A stretch of 46,557 nucleotides of DNA from Spirochaetae bacterium HGW-Spirochaetae-2. GTDB taxonomy: Bacteria; Spirochaetota; Spirochaetia; Sphaerochaetales; Sphaerochaetaceae. The stretch covers positions 1-46,557 of the forward strand of contig PGXW01000031.1 in the NCBI GenBank assembly GCA_002839355.1. Direction: 5' to 3'. Positions 34,719 through 43,103 of the stretch are shown here, piece after piece (positions within the stretch are counted from its first letter, which is position 1; the number at the start of each line of letters is the position of its first letter). Position numbers and translations under genes: made by a program. A model generated the notes under the pieces. That model ran no database searches and had not been told where the DNA came from. It saw nothing but the letters and a program-made list of their open reading frames with translations.

Positions 34719-35026
34719 CTCTGAGTGCAATATTGCTCGCATTCGCCGCGTTCCTAGGGCTGGTGATGGAACTGTACAAGAAAAGCCTTCGCCGTGACAG
34801 GGCAAGCGAGAACGAGATCAAGCTGGTCGCCCTCGCCTGCTCAGCGCTCCTGGGGTATGTGACATTCCGCATCGTTGCAGGAACAGGCGTCGATGGGGGG
34901 CTGAACAACACACCATACCTGGTAGTCCTGTACACCGTAGCGATCTACCTGCTGCAGCTTCCTGCGTGCATGGCGTTCTGGAAACCACTGGTCAAAAAGT
35001 TCATGGAGAGAAAAGTCGATGAATGA
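34715..35026 (+). CDS. Holin-like membrane protein
   Basis: 103 residues with three hydrophobic segments (about 2-20, 36-55 and 67-86) and a basic C-terminal tail, the usual layout of class I holins. It overlaps the previous gene by 4 nt (ATGA) and the i-spanin gene by 8 nt. Holins form holes in the inner membrane to release endolysin; no endolysin gene is in this window. The assignment rests on topology and position. Confidence 0.6.
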   Translation: MTLSAILLAFAAFLGLVMELYKKSLRRDRASENEIKLVALACSALLGYVTFRIVAGTGVDGGLNNTPYLVVLYTVAIYLLQLPACMAFWKPLVKKFMERKVDE

Positions 35027-35309
35027 AATCATGCAGATGCTGATCCTCATCATCCTGGGATTGCTGGGGATCACACGATTGCAAGCACACAAGACCAAGG
35101 ATCTGAAAAAGGATATCCAACAAGCCCAGGTTACGGTGAAGAAACGAGAACAGGAATTGGAGAAGATCGATGAAGTACACCAAAAGATCACCACCATCAC
35201 AAAAGAGGCGGTACCTGAAAAGATCGAACCTCCTGAAAGCGGTGACTCTGCTGGCCGTCTTGATCGTCTCAACCGGCTGCACGAGCGTGCCAACAGTAGA
35301 GGAGAATGA
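35019..35309 (+). CDS. i-spanin, Rz-like
   Basis: 96 residues: an N-terminal membrane anchor (about 5-20) followed by a long charged coiled coil (KDLKKDIQQAQVTVKKREQE region) and a proline-containing tail. This is the classic inner-membrane spanin. The o-spanin gene starts inside it in another frame, an arrangement as in lambda Rz/Rz1. Spanins disrupt the outer membrane at lysis, so the host is a diderm. Confidence 0.78.
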   Translation: MNEIMQMLILIILGLLGITRLQAHKTKDLKKDIQQAQVTVKKREQELEKIDEVHQKITTITKEAVPEKIEPPESGDSAGRLDRLNRLHERANSRGE

Positions 35310-35532
35310 CCCGTATCGCCAGGTTCTGGTCTCGATGGCACCTAAGGCTCCAACATTCCCGACCTTCCCAACCCTGAACTGGACATACCAGAATGGATTG
35401 TACTGCATATCGGAGACGGATGCCGACAAGCTTCTGGACTACGGGGAGAACGCTCTACCGCTGTTTGCCCACCACTATGACCAATACCTGCGCCAGATGC
35501 GACTCATCCTGGATGCTTTGGCGAAACCCTGA
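35170..35532 (+). CDS. o-spanin lipoprotein, Rz1-like (overlapping gene)
   Basis: 120 residues beginning at 35170, within the i-spanin gene in the +1 frame and overlapping it by 140 nt. A basic N terminus, a hydrophobic stretch (LLKAVTLLAVLIVSTGC) and a lipidated cysteine at about 37 mark a lipoprotein; the relaxed lipobox (V-S-T-G-C) fits spirochaetal rules better than strict enterobacterial ones. A proline-containing segment follows (APTFPTFPTL). It is longer than lambda Rz1, with an extra C-terminal domain. Partner of the i-spanin for outer-membrane fusion. Confidence 0.75.
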   Translation: MKYTKRSPPSQKRRYLKRSNLLKAVTLLAVLIVSTGCTSVPTVEENDPYRQVLVSMAPKAPTFPTFPTLNWTYQNGLYCISETDADKLLDYGENALPLFAHHYDQYLRQMRLILDALAKP

Positions 35533-35594
35533 AGCATAGGACTTGCTATTCATGCAAAGCTGAGCGATCAATGCACACTACACGGAGGATTTAT

Positions 35595-35834
35595 ATGGAT
35601 GAAATGAACCGTAAGAGAGTCGAGGTCCTCAGGAAGCAATACCCACCCGGGTGTACCGTGGTGCTTGTCAGCATGGATGACGAGTTCGCACCTCCCAAGG
35701 GTACCAAGGGTAAAGTAATCCACGTGGATGACATCGGCAGCATCCACATTGCATGGGAAACCGGCTCGACTTTGGGAGTGGTACCGGGGGTCGACATGGT
35801 GAGAAAACTGGACGAAGAGATACCCAGAAAATAG
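35595..35834 (+). CDS. DUF4314 protein
   Basis: A 79-residue DUF4314 family protein: RKQYPPGCTVVL, then DDEFAPPKGTKGKV, then HVDDIGSIHIAWETG, a small beta-barrel-like fold found in phages and conjugative elements. Function unknown. GGAGG lies 7 nt before the ATG at 35595. An extended -10-like element lies upstream at 35544. Confidence 0.8.
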   Translation: MDEMNRKRVEVLRKQYPPGCTVVLVSMDDEFAPPKGTKGKVIHVDDIGSIHIAWETGSTLGVVPGVDMVRKLDEEIPRK

Positions 35835-35858
35835 TGTATCTTATTTGCATATATACAC

Positions 35859-35869
35859 TTGCTATATAT
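35859..35869 (+). promoter_or_regulatory. Extended -10 promoter-like element
   Basis: TTGCTATATAT has the TGnTATA core of an extended -10. Similar elements occur at 35544-35550 (TGCTATT) and 37594-37602 (TGCTATAGT), each before a gene that follows a small gap. No good -35 is seen here. Confidence 0.35.
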
Positions 35870-35927
35870 CCCTCTTTGAGTGATTACTACAGTACGAAGA
35901 AAAACACACCAAAGAGAGGTAGATGGC

Positions 35928-36818
35928 ATGGAAAAGACAACACGGTTCGGAATCGAGATCGAGATGACAGGCATCACCCGCAAGGACGCAGCCCTGGCTG
36001 CCCAGACGGTCCTCGGTGGAGAGCTGCTCTACGGGGGTTCCTACTATGACACCTACGAACTGAAGACCTTCGATGGCCGCACATGGAAGTTCACATACGA
36101 TGGTAGCATCCGATGCGAAACCAAGACACGAGGGATCAAAGAGAGTGCATCTCGCCTGTACAGCGTCGAACTGGTCAGCCCGATCCTCACCTACGAAGCG
36201 GACATCGAGAACCTGCAGGAGGTCATCAGGGCGCTGCGCAAAGCCGGAGCCTTCACCAACAGCTCCTGCGGCATCCACATCCACCTTGATGGCCAGCCGC
36301 ACACACCACGCTTGAACATCATCTACGCCCGAAACGACCTGTTCTACAAGGCCCTGGGCATCGAGACCCAACGGGCACGGTACTGCAAGAAGATGGACGA
36401 GCACCTTGTGGCGACCATGAATCGCAAAAAGCCGACCACCTTCGCCAAGATCGAGAGCATCTGGTACGAAGGCTACCGGGGAAACCGGGATGCACACTAC
36501 CACGAAAGCCGCTACCATTTCTTGAACCTGCACTCTTTCTTCCACGGCCACAAAACCGTCGAGCTACGCGGTTTCAACAGCACCCTCCATGCCGGAGAGG
36601 TCAGAAGCTACATCGTCCTTGCCCTTGCGCTGAACACCCAGGCGCTCACGCAGAGCTCGGCAAGCACCAAGAAGCCCCAGGCCGAGAACGAGAAGTTTGC
36701 GATGCGCACATACCTCAACCGCATCGGCTTCATCGGCGACGAGTTCCGCTCCTGCCGCGAGCACCTGACCAAGCGCCTCACCGGATCAGCGGCATGGCGC
36801 AGGCGGGTTGCCGCCTGA
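35928..36818 (+). CDS. Phage amidoligase (glutamine synthetase-like fold)
   Basis: 296 residues of the Amidoligase_2 type: RFGIEIEMTG at the N terminus (acidic metal/ATP residues), then a YDGSIRC segment, then ELVSPIL, and SCGIHIHLDG with paired histidines. The enzymes form amide or peptide bonds with ATP. It lies in an AIG2 cyclotransferase-containing operon, a pairing described for phages and proposed to modify peptides or proteins. ATG at 35928, with GAGAGG upstream. Substrate unknown; cell-wall peptides or host proteins are candidates. Confidence 0.85.
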   Translation: MEKTTRFGIEIEMTGITRKDAALAAQTVLGGELLYGGSYYDTYELKTFDGRTWKFTYDGSIRCETKTRGIKESASRLYSVELVSPILTYEADIENLQEVIRALRKAGAFTNSSCGIHIHLDGQPHTPRLNIIYARNDLFYKALGIETQRARYCKKMDEHLVATMNRKKPTTFAKIESIWYEGYRGNRDAHYHESRYHFLNLHSFFHGHKTVELRGFNSTLHAGEVRSYIVLALALNTQALTQSSASTKKPQAENEKFAMRTYLNRIGFIGDEFRSCREHLTKRLTGSAAWRRRVAA

Positions 36819-36898
36819 AGAGGCAACCTGACAAGGCTCTGAGGGCGGGACGACCGCCCTTGGGGTGGTAGAAGACCAAGTGAAGGAGCAAAGCAACG

Positions 36899-37345
36899 AT
36901 GAAGAAAATTTATCTGGCCTATGGAAGCAACCTGAACCTCGAACAGATGGGATACCGATGCCCCGATGCCGCGGTCATCGGGACAACGATACTGCACGAT
37001 TATCAGCTGTTGTTTCGGGGAGGCCGACATACTGGCGTGGCCACCATCGAGATGAAACGGGGTGCAAAGGTTCCGGTGCTCCTTTGGCAGATCACCGAGA
37101 AGTGCGAGAAGGCCTTGGACCGCTACGAGGGTCACCCCCACCTGTATCGCAAGAAGAAGCTGATGGTGAATCTGGACGGTGATGAGTTGGTGGCGATGGC
37201 CTACGTCATGAACGAAGGACCTCCGCTGGCTATGCCGGATGCATACTATTACTCGACCATCCTTGACGGTTACTACGACTGCGGCTTCGATGAGGGTATC
37301 CTCAAGCAGGCGGTTATGGAATCGATGGAGGCCGGCAATGACTGA
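36899..37345 (+). CDS. Gamma-glutamylcyclotransferase (AIG2-like)
   Basis: 148 residues. The N-terminal IYLAYGSNLN is the family substrate-binding signature, a general-base glutamate follows at the LDRYEGHP segment, and YYYSTI is near the C terminus. Such enzymes cleave gamma-glutamyl amides to release 5-oxoproline. With the amidoligase upstream, the pair could make and break gamma-glutamyl linkages on a common target. The next gene overlaps its stop by 8 nt. Confidence 0.85.
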   Translation: MKKIYLAYGSNLNLEQMGYRCPDAAVIGTTILHDYQLLFRGGRHTGVATIEMKRGAKVPVLLWQITEKCEKALDRYEGHPHLYRKKKLMVNLDGDELVAMAYVMNEGPPLAMPDAYYYSTILDGYYDCGFDEGILKQAVMESMEAGND

Positions 37346-37517
37346 GCAGATAAGGGACCAGATCCTCAAGGTACGTGACAGTGGTCTGACGAACATGTTC
37401 AACACGGGGGCGGTTCAGTGGATCGCTTCCCAGATGGGTCTTACGGAACTTGTCGACTACCTTGATGGGGACAACACAAGGGAATACGCTCACTTCATAC
37501 TCACAGGCGATAGCTGA
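37338..37517 (+). CDS. DUF5049 protein
   Basis: A 59-residue DUF5049 protein: REQIL-type helix (RDQILKVRDSGLTNMF), then a small helical domain ending HFILTG. Common in phage genomes beside amidoligase/AIG2 genes. Function unknown. The start at 37338 is fixed by overlap with the cyclotransferase gene. Confidence 0.8.
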   Translation: MTEQIRDQILKVRDSGLTNMFNTGAVQWIASQMGLTELVDYLDGDNTREYAHFILTGDS

Positions 37518-37574
37518 CAGGAGCCTTCACAAGGTGGCATACTGGACTCTACATCAGCAGTGTGTTTATTCATA

Positions 37575-37602
37575 TTATTGCGCTGTAACAAGTTGCTATA
37601 GT
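37575..37602 (+). promoter_or_regulatory. Possible promoter for the small gene at 37654
   Basis: TTATTG (37575-37580) and an extended -10, TGCTATAGT, with TATAGT at 37597-37602 and a 16-bp spacer. It precedes the gene at 37654 by about 50 bp. Moderate match. Confidence 0.4.
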
Positions 37603-37653
37603 TTCCGAATTGAGGGATATATACACCAACAAAACGGACACGGAGGCAAGAGC

Positions 37654-37878
37654 ATGTGGAGAGAAGGAACTTTGGAGATCGGGAAGAGCGTTTTCAGGTA
37701 CTGCATCAAGGTGTACGGGGAGGGTTCGGAATACGGGATCGACGAGGGAAGGATCTCCAAGCTGATGATCAAGAGGAATGGCAACGTCGTATGCAACTAC
37801 GACCGCGGCTGGGACATCAGGCCACGTGACACTGATACCAGGCAGGCCCTTGAGAGCCTGAAGAAAACATACAACTGA
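37654..37878 (+). CDS. Small conserved phage protein (DUF7678-like)
   Basis: 74 residues. The segments WREGTLEIG, VYGEGSEYGIDEGRISKL and NYDRGWD are conserved in a small phage family I recall as DUF7678. No function known. GGAGG lies 7 nt before the ATG at 37654. It ends just before the intrinsic terminator. Confidence 0.7.
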   Translation: MWREGTLEIGKSVFRYCIKVYGEGSEYGIDEGRISKLMIKRNGNVVCNYDRGWDIRPRDTDTRQALESLKKTYN

Positions 37879-37898
37879 CAACAAGTACCTACCACTTG

Positions 37899-37924
37899 AA
37901 GGGACCCACGCCGGGTCCTTTTTG
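37899..37924 (+). terminator. Intrinsic terminator before terL
   Basis: AAGGGACCC and GGGTCCTTT form a 9-bp stem with an ACGCC loop, running into TTTTT. It separates the accessory block from the structural genes. Confidence 0.85.
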
Positions 37925-37949
37925 TTTGCCCTGAGGAATGAAATAAGTT

Positions 37950-39551
37950 ATGCCGAAACCGAAGAAATACACCCCTACATCCTTCATGGCAAAGGAATCA
38001 ACCTACGACAAGACCCTGGCCGACCGTGCAGTTGGGTTCATCGAATGCCTCTGCCACACCAAGGGGGTTTGGGCGGGAAAGCCCTTCAAGCTGCTTCCCT
38101 GGCAGGAGAGAATCATCCGCGACCTGTTCGGTATCGTCAAGACCGATGGATATCGGCAGTTCAACACTGCCTACATCGAGATTCCCAAAAAGAACGGAAA
38201 GAGCGAGCTTGCCGCCGCGGTGGCACTGCTGCTGACCTGCGGAGACTTCGAGGAACGCGCCGAGGTCTATGGATGCGCTGCCGACCGCCAGCAGGCATCG
38301 ATCGTATTCGAAGTGGCAGCGGACATGGTGCGCATGTGTCCCTCGCTGAACCGGCGCGTCAAGATCCTGGCCGCCACCAAGCGCATCGTGTACCTGCCGA
38401 CCAACAGCTTTTATCAGGTGCTGAGCGCCGAAGCCTACTCCAAGCACGGATTCAATATCCATGGGGTGGTCTTTGATGAACTGCACACCCAACCGAATAG
38501 AAAGCTCTTTGACGTGATGACCAAGGGCTCGGGCGATGCGCGTGCCCAGCCGCTGTTCTTTCTGATCACCACCGCAGGCACCGACCAGCACTCCATCTGC
38601 TACGAGCAGCACCAGAAGGCCAAGGACATCATCGAAGGTCGCAAACACGACAAGACCTTCTACCCGGTGATCTACGGCTCGGAGGAGGACGACGACTGGA
38701 CCGATACAAAGACGTGGAAGAAAGCCAACCCGTCGCTTGGGCATACCATCACCCTCGAGAAGGTGAAGGCGGCCTGCGACAGCGCAAGGCAGAACCCGGG
38801 CGAGGAGAACGTGTTCCGTCAGCTCAGGCTCAACCAATGGGTCAAGCAGGCGGTGCGCTGGATGCCGATGGAGAAATGGGACCTGTGCAACTTCCCCGTC
38901 GATGCCGAGGAGCTCGAAGGCAGGGTCTGCTACGGCGGACTGGACCTCTCGTCGACCACCGACATCACCGCCTTCGTGCTCGTATTCCCACCCAGGGATG
39001 AGCATGACAAATTCGTGATCCTCCCCTGGTTCTGGATACCCGAGGACAGCTTGGGCCTACGTGTGAGGCGTGATCATGTTCCTTACGACGTATGGGAACG
39101 AACCGGCCACGTACAGACCACCGAAGGCAACGTGGTCCACTACGGATTCATCGAGGCCTTCATCGGCGAGCTCGGCAAGAGATACAACATCCGAGAGATC
39201 GCGTTCGACCGTTGGGGAGCGGTGCAGATGGTGCAGAACCTTGAGGGCATGGGCTACACAGTGGTGCCCTTCGGACAGGGATTCAAAGATATGAGCCCCC
39301 CTACCAAGGAGCTGATGAAGCTGGTATTGGGGCAGAGCATAGCACATGCAGGCCATCCGGTGCTCCGCTGGATGATGGACAACATTTTCATCCGCACCGA
39401 TCCGGCTGGGAACATCAAGCCCGACAAGCAGAAGTCCACCGAGAAGATCGACGGCGCGGTTGCCACAATCATGGCACTGGATCGGGCGATCAGGTGCGGC
39501 AACGAAGTGCGCGAATCGGTCTACGAGGACCGAGGCATCCTCTTCATCTAG
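37950..39551 (+). CDS. terL: Phage terminase large subunit
   Basis: 533 residues. The ATPase motor has the Walker A-like PKKNGKSE and Walker B GVVFDELHT. The nuclease domain contributes acidic residues such as GGLDLSSTTD and the later AFDRWG and TEKIDGAVA. It cuts concatemers and packages DNA into proheads through the portal encoded next. Belongs to the HK97-type cluster that pairs with P27 small subunits. GAGGAA lies upstream. Confidence 0.95.
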   Translation: MPKPKKYTPTSFMAKESTYDKTLADRAVGFIECLCHTKGVWAGKPFKLLPWQERIIRDLFGIVKTDGYRQFNTAYIEIPKKNGKSELAAAVALLLTCGDFEERAEVYGCAADRQQASIVFEVAADMVRMCPSLNRRVKILAATKRIVYLPTNSFYQVLSAEAYSKHGFNIHGVVFDELHTQPNRKLFDVMTKGSGDARAQPLFFLITTAGTDQHSICYEQHQKAKDIIEGRKHDKTFYPVIYGSEEDDDWTDTKTWKKANPSLGHTITLEKVKAACDSARQNPGEENVFRQLRLNQWVKQAVRWMPMEKWDLCNFPVDAEELEGRVCYGGLDLSSTTDITAFVLVFPPRDEHDKFVILPWFWIPEDSLGLRVRRDHVPYDVWERTGHVQTTEGNVVHYGFIEAFIGELGKRYNIREIAFDRWGAVQMVQNLEGMGYTVVPFGQGFKDMSPPTKELMKLVLGQSIAHAGHPVLRWMMDNIFIRTDPAGNIKPDKQKSTEKIDGAVATIMALDRAIRCGNEVRESVYEDRGILFI

Positions 39552-39569
39552 GAATCAGGAGATACACAT

Positions 39570-40898
39570 ATGGGACTCTTATCCAAGCTTGTCACCAGAA
39601 CGCGTGACAAGCCGCAAAACAGGACCAGCGGGTCCTCATACAGCTTCCTCTTCGGTGGTTCTACCAGTGGCAAGGCGGTGAACGAACGATCGTCGATGCA
39701 GATGACGGCAGTCTATGCCTGCGTGCGCATCCTGGCCGAGGCAATCGCAGGCCTACCGCTCCATCTGTACCATCACGACGATGACTCGAGCAAACACAAG
39801 GCCAAGGATCATCCGCTGTACACCCTGCTGCACAGCGAGCCCAATGCGGAGATGACCAGCTTCGTGTTCCGCGAGACGCTGATGACCCACCTGCTGCTCT
39901 GGGGCAATGCGTATGCGCAGATCATCCGAAACGGCAAGGGCCAGGTTGCCGCACTCTACCCGCTGATGCCCAACCGCATGCAGGTCGACCGCGACAAGAG
40001 TGGCAAGCTCTACTACCAATACACCACCAGCGCCGAGGACGCTCCCACCATGCAGGGAAACTCGGTGGTTCTGGACGCCTCAGAGGTGCTGCACATACCG
40101 GGACTCGGATTCGACGGGTTGGTTGGCTACTCGCCGATCGCGATGGCCAAGAACGCCATCGGCATGGCGATCGCCTGCGAGGAGTACGGGGCGAAGTTCT
40201 TCGCCAACGGGGCCGCCCCAAGCGGGGTGCTCGAGCATCCGGGAACGGTGAAGGACCCCACACGCCTCCGCGATACGTGGCAGGGCCAGTTCGGCGGCTC
40301 TGCGAACTCGCACAAGGTGGCCGTCCTCGAGGAGGGGATGAAATACACCCCGATTTCGATCTCGCCCGAGCAGGCGCAGTTCCTGCAGACACGCAAGTTC
40401 CAGATCAACGAGATCGCGCGGATCTTCCGGGTCCCGCCGCACATGGTGGGGGACCTGGAGAAGTCCTCGTTCAGCAACATCGAGCAGCAGTCGCTCGAGT
40501 TCGTCAAATACACCCTCGACCCGTGGGTGATCCGATGGGAGCAGGCGCTTTCGCGTGCGCTTTTGGGAACAGATGAGAAGCAGACGCACTTCTTCCGCTT
40601 CAACGTCGAGGGACTGCTGCGCGGTGATTACCAGAGCCGCATGGGCGGGTATGCCACCGCGCGCCAGAACGGATGGATGAGCGCCAACGATATCCGAACG
40701 CTGGAGGACATGGACCTCATAGACGACGAGGACGGGGGAAACCTCTACCTCGTCAACGGAAACATGCTCCCCCTTTCTCGGGCCGGGGCATTCGCAGACA
40801 CGTATACGGACACATCCCAGGAGGAGAGTAATGAAGAACAGGAAGTTCTGGCAATGGAAAAACCAGGGCGAAGACGAAAGCACAGCGAGAATCCTTGA
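39570..40898 (+). CDS. Phage portal protein, HK97 type
   Basis: 442 residues with the family pattern SMQMTAVYACVRILAEAIAGLPL near the N terminus, EVLHIPGLGFDG in the middle, and a helical C-terminal stem (FSNIEQQSLEFVKYTLDPW). Twelve copies form the DNA entry ring of the head. The 3' end overlaps the protease gene by 68 nt, unusually long for this operon. A ribosome site, AGGAGA, lies upstream. Confidence 0.93.
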   Translation: MGLLSKLVTRTRDKPQNRTSGSSYSFLFGGSTSGKAVNERSSMQMTAVYACVRILAEAIAGLPLHLYHHDDDSSKHKAKDHPLYTLLHSEPNAEMTSFVFRETLMTHLLLWGNAYAQIIRNGKGQVAALYPLMPNRMQVDRDKSGKLYYQYTTSAEDAPTMQGNSVVLDASEVLHIPGLGFDGLVGYSPIAMAKNAIGMAIACEEYGAKFFANGAAPSGVLEHPGTVKDPTRLRDTWQGQFGGSANSHKVAVLEEGMKYTPISISPEQAQFLQTRKFQINEIARIFRVPPHMVGDLEKSSFSNIEQQSLEFVKYTLDPWVIRWEQALSRALLGTDEKQTHFFRFNVEGLLRGDYQSRMGGYATARQNGWMSANDIRTLEDMDLIDDEDGGNLYLVNGNMLPLSRAGAFADTYTDTSQEESNEEQEVLAMEKPGRRRKHSENP

Positions 40899-41559
40899 GC
40901 TTTCGGGCACGATCGCCGAGGAGAGCTGGTTCGATGATGATGTCACCCCCGAACAGTTCCGCGATGAGCTGTTCGCCGACAGCGGCGAGGTGACGGTGTG
41001 GATCAACAGCCCCGGAGGGGACTGCATCGCAGCGAGTCGCATCTACGCGATGCTCATGGAGTACCCGGGACATATCACCGTGAAGATCGACGGGATCGCC
41101 GCGAGCGCGGCCTCGGTCATCGCGATGGCGGGGACATCCGTCCTGATGGCACCCACCGCATTGATGATGATCCACAACCCCATGACGCTCGCCTACGGCA
41201 ACCACGCCGACATGCAGAAGGCAATCGGCATGTTGGACGAGGTCAAACAAAGCATCGTGAACGCCTACGAGATCAAGACGAACCTCACACGGGCGAAGAT
41301 CAGCCACCTGATGGACAACGAGACGTGGATGAACGCGAAGAAGGCCATCGAGCTTGGCTTCGCCGACGCGATCCTCGAGGATGCGAAGAAAACTTCAAAT
41401 GAAGTCCCCTATTCGTTCTCCACCAAGAATTCGCAGCTCTCGCTGCTGAACAAGATCACCGACACCTATGCGCACATAGCGGACCAGGCGCCACCTGAAG
41501 CTGGCACAATCGGGCTTTGCGAGCTCGAGAAACGACTGAATCTCATCAAACCCCAATAG
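40831..41559 (+). CDS. ClpP-like head maturation protease
   Basis: 242 residues of the S14 family. Catalytic S92 lies in GIAASAAS and H115 in MMIHNP; the third residue lies further on. The preceding INSPGGDCIAA is the oxyanion-hole region. It cleaves the scaffold-like delta domain of the capsid during prohead maturation. GGAGGAG lies upstream, inside the portal gene. The C-terminal 60 residues are a variable tail. Confidence 0.92.
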   Translation: MKNRKFWQWKNQGEDESTARILELSGTIAEESWFDDDVTPEQFRDELFADSGEVTVWINSPGGDCIAASRIYAMLMEYPGHITVKIDGIAASAASVIAMAGTSVLMAPTALMMIHNPMTLAYGNHADMQKAIGMLDEVKQSIVNAYEIKTNLTRAKISHLMDNETWMNAKKAIELGFADAILEDAKKTSNEVPYSFSTKNSQLSLLNKITDTYAHIADQAPPEAGTIGLCELEKRLNLIKPQ

Positions 41560-41570
41560 GAGAAGACACA

Positions 41571-42773
41571 ATGGGAAAGATCAACGACATGCGCGCACAG
41601 CGCGCGAAGACCTGGGAACAGGCGAAGGCATTCCTCGACTCCAGGCGCAACGAGAAGGGCATCCTGGGCGCCGAGGATACCGCGACATACGAAAGGATGG
41701 AGGCCGAGATCGTGGATCTGGGCCACGAGATCGAGCGCCAGGAGCGCATCGAGGCATTCGAGCGCGAGCTGAACGCACATGTGGGCTCTCCCATCACCAG
41801 CCGCCCCGAGGGGGCCGCCAAGGCCGAGATGAAGGCAGGACGGGCCTCGGATGAGTACCGTAAGGCATTCTGGAACCACCTCAGGCGCCGGGAGAACGCA
41901 CCCGATTTGCGCAACGCATTGCAGGTGGGAACCGACACCGAAGGCGGCTACTTGGTGCCCGACGAGTTCGAACGCACCCTCGTGACAGCTTTGGAGGATG
42001 AGAACCTGTTCCGCTCCATCGCCAAGATCATCCAGACCGCCAGTGGAGACCGCAAGATACCGATCAGTGCCTCCAAGGGCGAGGCGGCATGGATCGACGA
42101 GGAGGGAACCTATCCCGAGAGCGATGACAGCTTCGGGCAGGTGACCATCAGCGCCTACAAGCTGGGCACGATCATCAAGGTATCCGAGGAACTCATCAAC
42201 GACAGCGTGTTCGACATCGAGTCCTACATCGCCACCGAATTCGCCCGTCGCATCGGGGCCAAGGAAGAGGCGGCGTTCTTCACCGGGGACGGATCGGGCA
42301 AGCCTTTGGGTATCCTCGCGGCCACCGGAGGGGCGCAAATCGGCGTCAACGCGGCATCCGCGACCGCCCTGAATGCCGATGAGGTCATCGACCTGTATTA
42401 TGCGCTCCGTAGCCCGTACCGCAAGAACGCGGTGTGGGTGACCAACGATGCCACCGTCAAGGCGCTTCGCAAGCTCAAGGACGGCAACGGGCAGTACATC
42501 TGGCAGCCTTCGCTGACTGCTGGCACTCCCGACACCATCCTGTCCCGTCCGGTGAAGACCTCGGCCTACATGCCCGAGATCGCAGGCGGGGCCAAGACAC
42601 TGGCCTTCGGGGACTTCTCGTACTACTGGATCGCCGACCGCCAGGGACGTACCTTCAAGCGCCTGGGCGAACTGTTCGCCCCGACCGGGCAGGTGGGGTT
42701 CCTCGGGTCCCAACGTGTGGATGGGCGACTGATCCTCGGCGAGGCCGTCAAGGTCCTGCAGCAGAAGGCGTAA
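41571..42773 (+). CDS. Major capsid protein, HK97 fold
   Basis: 400 residues. The first about 110 form a coiled, charged delta/scaffold region (DMRAQRAKTWEQAKAF...), expected to be removed by the ClpP-like protease. The HK97 core starts near LQVGTDTEGGYLVPDEF and includes the E-loop and P-domain patterns (VTNDATVKALRKLKDGNGQY). It forms the icosahedral shell. AGGAGA lies 7 nt before the ATG at 41571. Confidence 0.94.
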   Translation: MGKINDMRAQRAKTWEQAKAFLDSRRNEKGILGAEDTATYERMEAEIVDLGHEIERQERIEAFERELNAHVGSPITSRPEGAAKAEMKAGRASDEYRKAFWNHLRRRENAPDLRNALQVGTDTEGGYLVPDEFERTLVTALEDENLFRSIAKIIQTASGDRKIPISASKGEAAWIDEEGTYPESDDSFGQVTISAYKLGTIIKVSEELINDSVFDIESYIATEFARRIGAKEEAAFFTGDGSGKPLGILAATGGAQIGVNAASATALNADEVIDLYYALRSPYRKNAVWVTNDATVKALRKLKDGNGQYIWQPSLTAGTPDTILSRPVKTSAYMPEIAGGAKTLAFGDFSYYWIADRQGRTFKRLGELFAPTGQVGFLGSQRVDGRLILGEAVKVLQQKA

Positions 42774-42785
42774 GGGAGGTAATTG

Positions 42786-43034
42786 ATGTCATATAACACC
42801 AAGAACTACCGCGAGCAAGGCGGTGAGAAAACTGTCATCGGCGGCGAGGTCATCCTCGCAGCGAATGCGAAGGTAACCATCGACCCTGCGGCACTCATCG
42901 AAGGGCTTCCCGGTGGGAGCCTCACCCCGGCGGCAAGCCAAGCGGACAGCACGGCGACCACCATCGAAGAGCTGGTGCTGGATTTCAATGCACTGCTGGC
43001 TAAGCTCAGGAGTGCAGGTCTCATGGCCAGCTGA
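42786..43034 (+). CDS. Head fibre-like protein
   Basis: 82 residues. The N terminus YNTKNYREQGGEKTVIGGEV matches small capsid-decorating or 'head fibre' proteins found after the capsid gene. GGGAGG lies 6 nt before the ATG at 42786; a TTG three bases earlier is possible but less likely. The C-terminal half is a short coil (IEELVLDFNALLAKL). Confidence 0.75.
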   Translation: MSYNTKNYREQGGEKTVIGGEVILAANAKVTIDPAALIEGLPGGSLTPAASQADSTATTIEELVLDFNALLAKLRSAGLMAS

Positions 43035-43050
43035 TAGTAAACGATTATGG

Positions 43051-43078
43051 GGGCATCCCGGTGAGAGCTGGGGTGTCC
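43051..43078. other. Strong intergenic hairpin without T-tract
   Basis: GGGCATCCC and GGGGTGTCC form a 9-bp stem with two G-T pairs and a 10-nt loop, between the head fibre and connector genes. No T-run follows, so it may be an mRNA stability or processing element rather than a terminator. Confidence 0.5.
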
Positions 43079-43103
43079 ATCACCTTGATGATGGAGGAAG
43101 CGC

